From a virus, in IMG/VR virus record IMGVR_UViG_3300046694_000378, positions 1 through 26,824 of that record: 26,824 nt of DNA. One strand, 5' to 3'. The notes under the pieces are model-generated. The model searched no databases and was not told the DNA's origin. It saw only the letters and a program-made list of their open reading frames with translations. The position numbers and the translations under genes were made by a program. The first letter of the stretch is position 1. Each line of letters starts with the position of its first letter. Positions 23,768 to 26,824 of the stretch are shown piece by piece.

Positions 23768-24661
23768 ATGACAATAGGATTTGTTTTTGGCGCCGGCGCT
23801 AGTTACGGTAGCCTAGATTGCAAGCCAAGCACTCCACCACTGGGGAATGACCTTTTCAAGGCCATGAGGGATGGTGGTTTTTTAAGTTTTGTTAACGAAG
23901 AATGTGCGGAAAAGTTTTCTGACTTTGAAGTTGGGATGGATTTTTTCTATAAAAATCACAGTGGCTTCGTTGTTAGGTTTCTTCAAGAGATGTCGTTGTT
24001 TTTTTTGAAATATGATCTGGGTGACGAGAATCTATATTTTAAAATAGCTGAGCAACTGGCTCGGAGCAAAAAACGAGCGGTGTTTATGACGACTAATTAC
24101 GACTTGTTGCTTGAGAAGAGCTTTGAGCGTGCGGGGCTTGATTACTCTTACTCGTTTGGCGATTCACCTGATCAGGTTTCGCTTCTTAAAATTCATGGCT
24201 CCTGCAATTTTATTCCGCAGTGTACATTCACAGGCATAGCTTTTCAGTTTTCTCCAGATTGGCGTGGTCCAGCAATAAGATCTAATTTTAGGGCGGAGTT
24301 GGATCTTCGTAAGGTTATGAAATTTTGCATGAGTAGTTCTATCGCCCCGGCAATCGCAATGTACTCACCAGATAAAACTAGATTATTTGATGGCGTGTTT
24401 GTTGAGAGTCAATACAGTTCATGGGTTGAATCCCTATCTCATTGCGAGAGTATTTTTGTTGTTGGATTGCGCGTGCATTTAGTTGATAGGCATATATGGG
24501 AGCTTCTTGCAGTTACTACCGCGAAAATTTACTACGTTGGCTCGCAAAAAGAAGTATTTGAAAAATGGGCAAGTGAAAACGGACGAAGCGGTGATGTGGC
24601 AATATCAGGAAGATTTGAAGGGGCGATTGAAGAGATTTTTAACGCTATACATGGGAAATAA
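23768..24661 (+). CDS. SIR2-domain protein, likely NADase-type defence moron
   Basis: A 297-residue protein with the SIR2/Rossmann pattern. GFVFGAGAS (residues 4-12) is the NAD-binding loop, N110 in MTTNYD matches the conserved catalytic asparagine region, and H143-G in LLKIHGSCNF is the catalytic histidine. Later strands read SIFVVGLRV and KIYYVGS. Bacterial SIR2 proteins in prophages (for example ThsA and DSR types) often destroy NAD+ on phage infection, killing the infected cell. This one lacks an obvious extra sensor or effector domain. TTGGAG precedes the ATG; GTG 23765 is an alternative start. The gene is clearly more AT-rich than the phage core and sits between the endolysin and attR, a typical accessory slot. 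Confidence 0.8.
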   Translation: MTIGFVFGAGASYGSLDCKPSTPPLGNDLFKAMRDGGFLSFVNEECAEKFSDFEVGMDFFYKNHSGFVVRFLQEMSLFFLKYDLGDENLYFKIAEQLARSKKRAVFMTTNYDLLLEKSFERAGLDYSYSFGDSPDQVSLLKIHGSCNFIPQCTFTGIAFQFSPDWRGPAIRSNFRAELDLRKVMKFCMSSSIAPAIAMYSPDKTRLFDGVFVESQYSSWVESLSHCESIFVVGLRVHLVDRHIWELLAVTTAKIYYVGSQKEVFEKWASENGRSGDVAISGRFEGAIEEIFNAIHGK

Positions 24662-25302
24662 AGTTCTTTGGGGCTGTTGCGTTGACGCTGATTATTGTAG
24701 TGAAGTGTGCTGGAAATCACTTATCGTTCGCCTGCCTCTAATTGATGCGTAGCTTTTGAATTACGGTGCTGTTTATTTTTCAGCGTCGAGGGCGGCCACC
24801 AACACTTTCACGCTGAGCTACCTACAGGAAATAGATGGCTGCCTGTTTGCGCATGGTGGTGCAGGGCGGTTTGAGTTAGGCGGAACGCCTGGGTAAGGAA
24901 GTTGCTGAAATGTAGCTGAGAGCGTGTGAGTCCCGGGGGATTTGAAATCCCGGTTGGTTCGCGGATATGGCTGCTCGCTAATCGCTCGGAAGACTGAGGA
25001 GTGATCTTGTGCTGAGCTTTCGCTAGGTAGGATGCAGGAAATGTCTGGGCCAATTCTTGGGCCAAACTATCGGGGGATGACGGAGGGCTGCGGGGGGTTA
25101 CTGGGGCTTGGCCCTAGAATTCAAAGGCCAATCCCCCACCCATCCCCGGCTAGACGCCATAATTAAATGTCGCGTCGACTTAGCATGTGCTTAGGGACTT
25201 CTCCAGGTACAGGTGAAGCTCTGACAAGAAACCACAGTGACGGCACCCAGTCGGCGCCAGGTGACCGAGTCAATCGCGTTGTAATTCTGCCGCTGTCGAT
25301 TG
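24662..25302. other. Non-coding right-arm region of the prophage
   Basis: 641 bp with no convincing gene. Open frames here lack start signals. It contains the palindrome GGGATTTGAAATCCC (24937-24951) and two direct copies of TGGGCCAA (25046-25053 and 25058-25065), 12 bp apart. A G-rich stretch lies around 25070-25105. It may be a decayed accessory gene. Confidence 0.45.
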
Positions 25303-25512
25303 TCAGTCTGGCGCCATCATCACCGCAAGCGTCATCTTGATGAACTCTTCATTCTTGTCGATCGCTTCTAGGGCGCCGCGGATGTTGTCGGCGACGTCGG
25401 CCGATCCGCGCTGCTCGACCCAAAGGGTCAACTCCATGATGGCGGCTTCGAGGGCGAGCTGATTTTCGTTGAGCTTGTGGAGCAGGGAAGGGAGCAGGTC
25501 TGAGTGTGGCAT
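25303..25512 (-). CDS. Small conserved prophage-edge protein, hypothetical
   Basis: A 69-residue helical protein, MPHSDLLPSLLHKLNENQLA at its start, with leucine-rich heptads, WVEQRGSADVADNIRGALEA in the middle and a hydrophobic end (MTLAVMMAPD). GGAGGA 7 bp before the ATG is a strong ribosome binding site, so I accept it as real. I recall similar small proteins near prophage ends in Pseudomonas. Function is unknown. It runs opposite to the SIR2 gene. Confidence 0.7.
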   Translation of the reverse strand: MPHSDLLPSLLHKLNENQLALEAAIMELTLWVEQRGSADVADNIRGALEAIDKNEEFIKMTLAVMMAPD

Positions 25513-25596
25513 CGCGAATCCTCCATGAAGAGGTCAGCGTAGCATTTTGGGAGTGGTGTTCGTCGGCAGGAAGCCGGAGAGGGGCCGGAAAGACTC

Positions 25597-25616
25597 AGTG
25601 ACTTTTCGAGTGACTT
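25597..25616. repeat. Direct repeats AGTGACTT near the att site
   Basis: AGTGACTT occurs at 25597-25604 and 25609-25616, 12 bp apart and about 100 bp inside the prophage from the tRNA fragment. The spacing suits integrase arm-type binding sites, but no direct proof is available. Confidence 0.3.
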
Positions 25617-25708
25617 CGTAGAACACGGTTGCGCACTGTTGGGCATCGTTGCAGCGAGCGCCAAGCGCGAAGCCTTGGGTTTAGCGGGTTTCAGCGATCT
25701 CCGCATGC

Positions 25709-25753
25709 ATGGGGTGCTAGGGGTCGAGTGTTCGAATCACTCCGTCCCGACCA
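25709..25753 (+). other. attR-like site: 3' part of tRNA-Pro(GGG)
   Basis: The sequence reads as the 3' end of a tRNA. An anticodon loop ATGGGGT (25709-25715) with GGG is followed by the 3' anticodon strand, a variable loop, a perfect T-arm (GAGTG-TTCGAAT-CACTC, 25726-25742), the acceptor strand CGTCCCG, A and CCA (25751-25753). The 5' half of a tRNA is missing: the preceding bases do not pair. This is what integration into the 3' end of a tRNA-Pro gene leaves at the far boundary. Confidence 0.75.
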
Positions 25754-25779
25754 TTATTCCTGAGTAAAATCAGACACTT

Positions 25780-25806
25780 AAGCCGATCAGCTAGATCGGC
25801 TTTTTT
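25780..25806 (+). terminator. Strong terminator of the original tRNA gene
   Basis: AAGCCGATC (25780-25788) and GATCGGCTT (25794-25802) pair over 9 bp, loop AGCTA, followed by T through 25806. It lies 27 bp after the tRNA CCA and is host sequence. Confidence 0.85.
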
Positions 25807-26153
25807 GTGCCTGCGCAAAACTGGCCGGTGATTTCGTTGATGTTCAGGCCTGGAATTGCCACATCTCACCAGCTTTGTGATACGGGTACAGTGACAGTGC
25901 TCGCACTCGTCTACCCCCGGCGTTTCCCCTCGTTCTATCCTCTTCTGTCACCAACAGCCAACGGTCTTGCTTCATGGCCACCGATGACAGTTTGCCAAGG
26001 GCGTTTGTCTCGCGCACAGCACTGCCAGCGCTGGCTAAACTGAAAGTCTGGTCAACGGAGACATTACTCCAGGTCGCGGTCCCCGGAACCCTCCAGGCAA
26101 CGGCATCAGCTGCCTGGCGGGTTATGATGAAAAGTACAAATGGAGTTACGATC
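25807..26153. other. Host intergenic region
   Basis: 347 bp of chromosome between the tRNA terminator and the next gene. Open frames on either strand lack ribosome binding sites, and I see no promoter or structured RNA that I would support. GGAG at 26142-26145 belongs to the downstream gene. Confidence 0.5.
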
Positions 26154-26411
26154 ATGGATTACGACGATAAGTTGATCGAAGAAGCCGTGCTTGCCCTGTT
26201 GGTTACCTTCAGTTTTGATAACGGCAATTCGTGGAAAGGTTTCGACTTCGAAATCATGAACCGATTACATGAGCATGGCTTTATCAGGAATCCAGTGGAC
26301 AAGAGTAAATCGATTTGGTTGACGGCAGAGGGGCTGGAGCGAGGTCGGGAGATAGCGAATCGGTTATTTGCGGTAAGAACTGAAGCGGATGTGTCCGGAT
26401 CGGGTACCTGA
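26154..26411 (+). CDS. DUF6429-like host protein
   Basis: An 85-residue soluble protein beginning MDYDDKLIEEAVLALLVTFS, with WKGFDFEIMNRLHEHGFI and KSIWLTAEGLERGREIANRL. This looks like a small winged-helix fold and matches my memory of the DUF6429 family in proteobacteria. I choose ATG 26154 (GGAG 8 bp upstream); the frame is open further upstream but without good signals. Function is unknown. It is chromosomal, outside the prophage. Confidence 0.75.
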   Translation: MDYDDKLIEEAVLALLVTFSFDNGNSWKGFDFEIMNRLHEHGFIRNPVDKSKSIWLTAEGLERGREIANRLFAVRTEADVSGSGT

Positions 26412-26475
26412 GTGCCCGCAGCTTGCTGGAATGGGTTATGGACTAATGAGCTAAGTAATCTAAGGAATTGATGCT

Positions 26476-26619
26476 ATGGAAAAGGCGTTTCGAAACCCGC
26501 TGTTCCTGACCGGGCTGCCATTGGCGATCTGCGGCGTTGCTATCACCGCGCCCGCCCTGTGGATCCCCGGCTTTGTCATGATGGTTGCTGGCTGGGCGAG
26601 TGGCAACAAGCGGGCCTGA
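26476..26619 (+). CDS. Small two-span membrane protein, host
   Basis: A 47-residue protein starting MEKAFRNPLFLTGLPLAICG. AAGGA (26462-26466) stands 9 bp before the ATG. Two hydrophobic stretches (about residues 8-23 and 26-40) are joined by a short proline turn, and the end is basic (GNKRA). It is followed by a terminator. No function is recognised. Confidence 0.6.
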   Translation: MEKAFRNPLFLTGLPLAICGVAITAPALWIPGFVMMVAGWASGNKRA

Positions 26620-26678
26620 CTTCATAGATATGTAAATCTCACACCTTTATGAGGCACGACCTTATATTTCGGTGACTT

Positions 26679-26706
26679 AGCCCAATCTTCCCAGGTCGGG
26701 CTTTTT
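26679..26706 (+). terminator. Intrinsic terminator after the small membrane protein gene
   Basis: AGCCC (26679-26683) pairs with GGGCT (26698-26702), followed by T through 26706. The loop is 14 nt. It ends the rightward unit; the opposite strand has no T run. Confidence 0.55.
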
Positions 26707-26743
26707 CATGTGCGTGACTTTTGCGTAACTCCTGCACCGGCCA

Positions 26744-26824
26744 CTACTTCGCCGTAATCACCGACAACTTCGTAATCCCCGCCCGCTCAATCGAAGCCAT
26801 GGCCCGCGCCACCTCCCCATAGTT
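26744..26824 (-). CDS. exbD: C-terminal end of ExbD/TolR-like biopolymer transport protein
   Basis: The last 26 residues of a minus-strand protein, ending at TAG 26744-26746 and continuing past the window edge. The sequence NYGEVARAMASIERAGITKL matches the conserved end of the ExbD periplasmic domain (Y/G-x-V-x-x-x-M-x-x-x-x-x-AGI-x-K). ExbD works with ExbB and TonB to energise outer-membrane uptake using the proton gradient. It is host chromosome. Too little is visible to separate ExbD from TolR firmly. Confidence 0.7.
   Translation of the reverse strand, partial: NYGEVARAMASIERAGITKLSVITAK

Noticed and set aside
24808-25065. 85-residue minus-strand frame reading AQELAQTFPAS
   Set aside because: It starts at TTG without a ribosome binding site and shows no domain; the frame upstream soon meets a stop. 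Possibly a relic, but not supportable as a gene.
25640-25753. Complete tRNA gene
   Set aside because: Only the 3' part folds. The bases before 25709 do not supply the acceptor, D-arm or a matching anticodon 5' strand, so it is an attachment-site fragment.
25844-26155. 103-residue minus-strand open frame with a signal-like start
   Set aside because: No Shine-Dalgarno sequence, no recognisable domain, and its start coincides with the good start of the opposing DUF6429-like gene.
1-26824. CRISPR array or insertion sequence
   Set aside because: No regularly spaced direct repeats and no transposase-like protein or paired terminal repeats were seen. The repeated hairpins are terminators at gene borders.

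Overview
This window is the right-hand part of a lambdoid prophage with an HK97-type head and a siphovirus tail, together with its junction to the chromosome. The host is most likely a Pseudomonas. The evidence is the GC-rich coding style, the resemblance of many phage proteins to Pseudomonas prophage families, a 3' tRNA-Pro(GGG)-like fragment at the right edge, and flanking host genes that look like a DUF6429 protein and the end of ExbD. No database search was run; all family names come from motifs and remembered families.

Layout, left to right. (1) 1-1161: end of the early/delayed-early region, with a 3' fragment that may be an integrase, a zinc-knuckle protein, a likely Q-type antiterminator, and a possible late promoter and terminator. 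(2) 1177-1728: an inverted moron of unknown function, bounded by two look-alike terminators. (3) 1835-2611: lambda-family holin, a second small membrane protein and a small coiled-coil protein. (4) 2602-5349: HNH endonuclease, a probable cos region, and the TerS and TerL terminase subunits. (5) 5357-10769: small membrane protein, portal, prohead protease, major capsid protein and head-tail connection genes. (6) 10830-19000: tail tube, G/GT tail chaperones made by a -1 frameshift at GGGAAAG, tape measure, and tail-tip proteins. (7) 19073-21619: an SGNH-hydrolase tail fibre/spike and a second fibre-like protein.

(8) 21693-22618, minus strand: an accessory CatB-like O-acetyltransferase and a 51-residue ORF with a TTG start. 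(9) 22977-23588: GH19-type endolysin. (10) 23768-24661: an AT-rich SIR2-domain gene with its own candidate promoter, a likely NAD-consuming anti-phage moron. (11) 24662-25753: largely non-coding right arm with one small minus-strand gene, ending at the attR-like tRNA fragment. (12) 25780-26824: chromosome.

How it works together: late genes run rightward as one long unit interrupted by several intrinsic terminator hairpins, most of them placed just before a Shine-Dalgarno sequence. This makes sense if the Q-like protein modifies RNA polymerase to read through. Accessory genes sit where such hairpins occur. The most interesting accessory content is the SIR2 gene next to attR, and the pairing of a possible polysaccharide-deacetylating fibre with an inverted O-acetyltransferase, which could be a receptor-modification (seroconversion) system.
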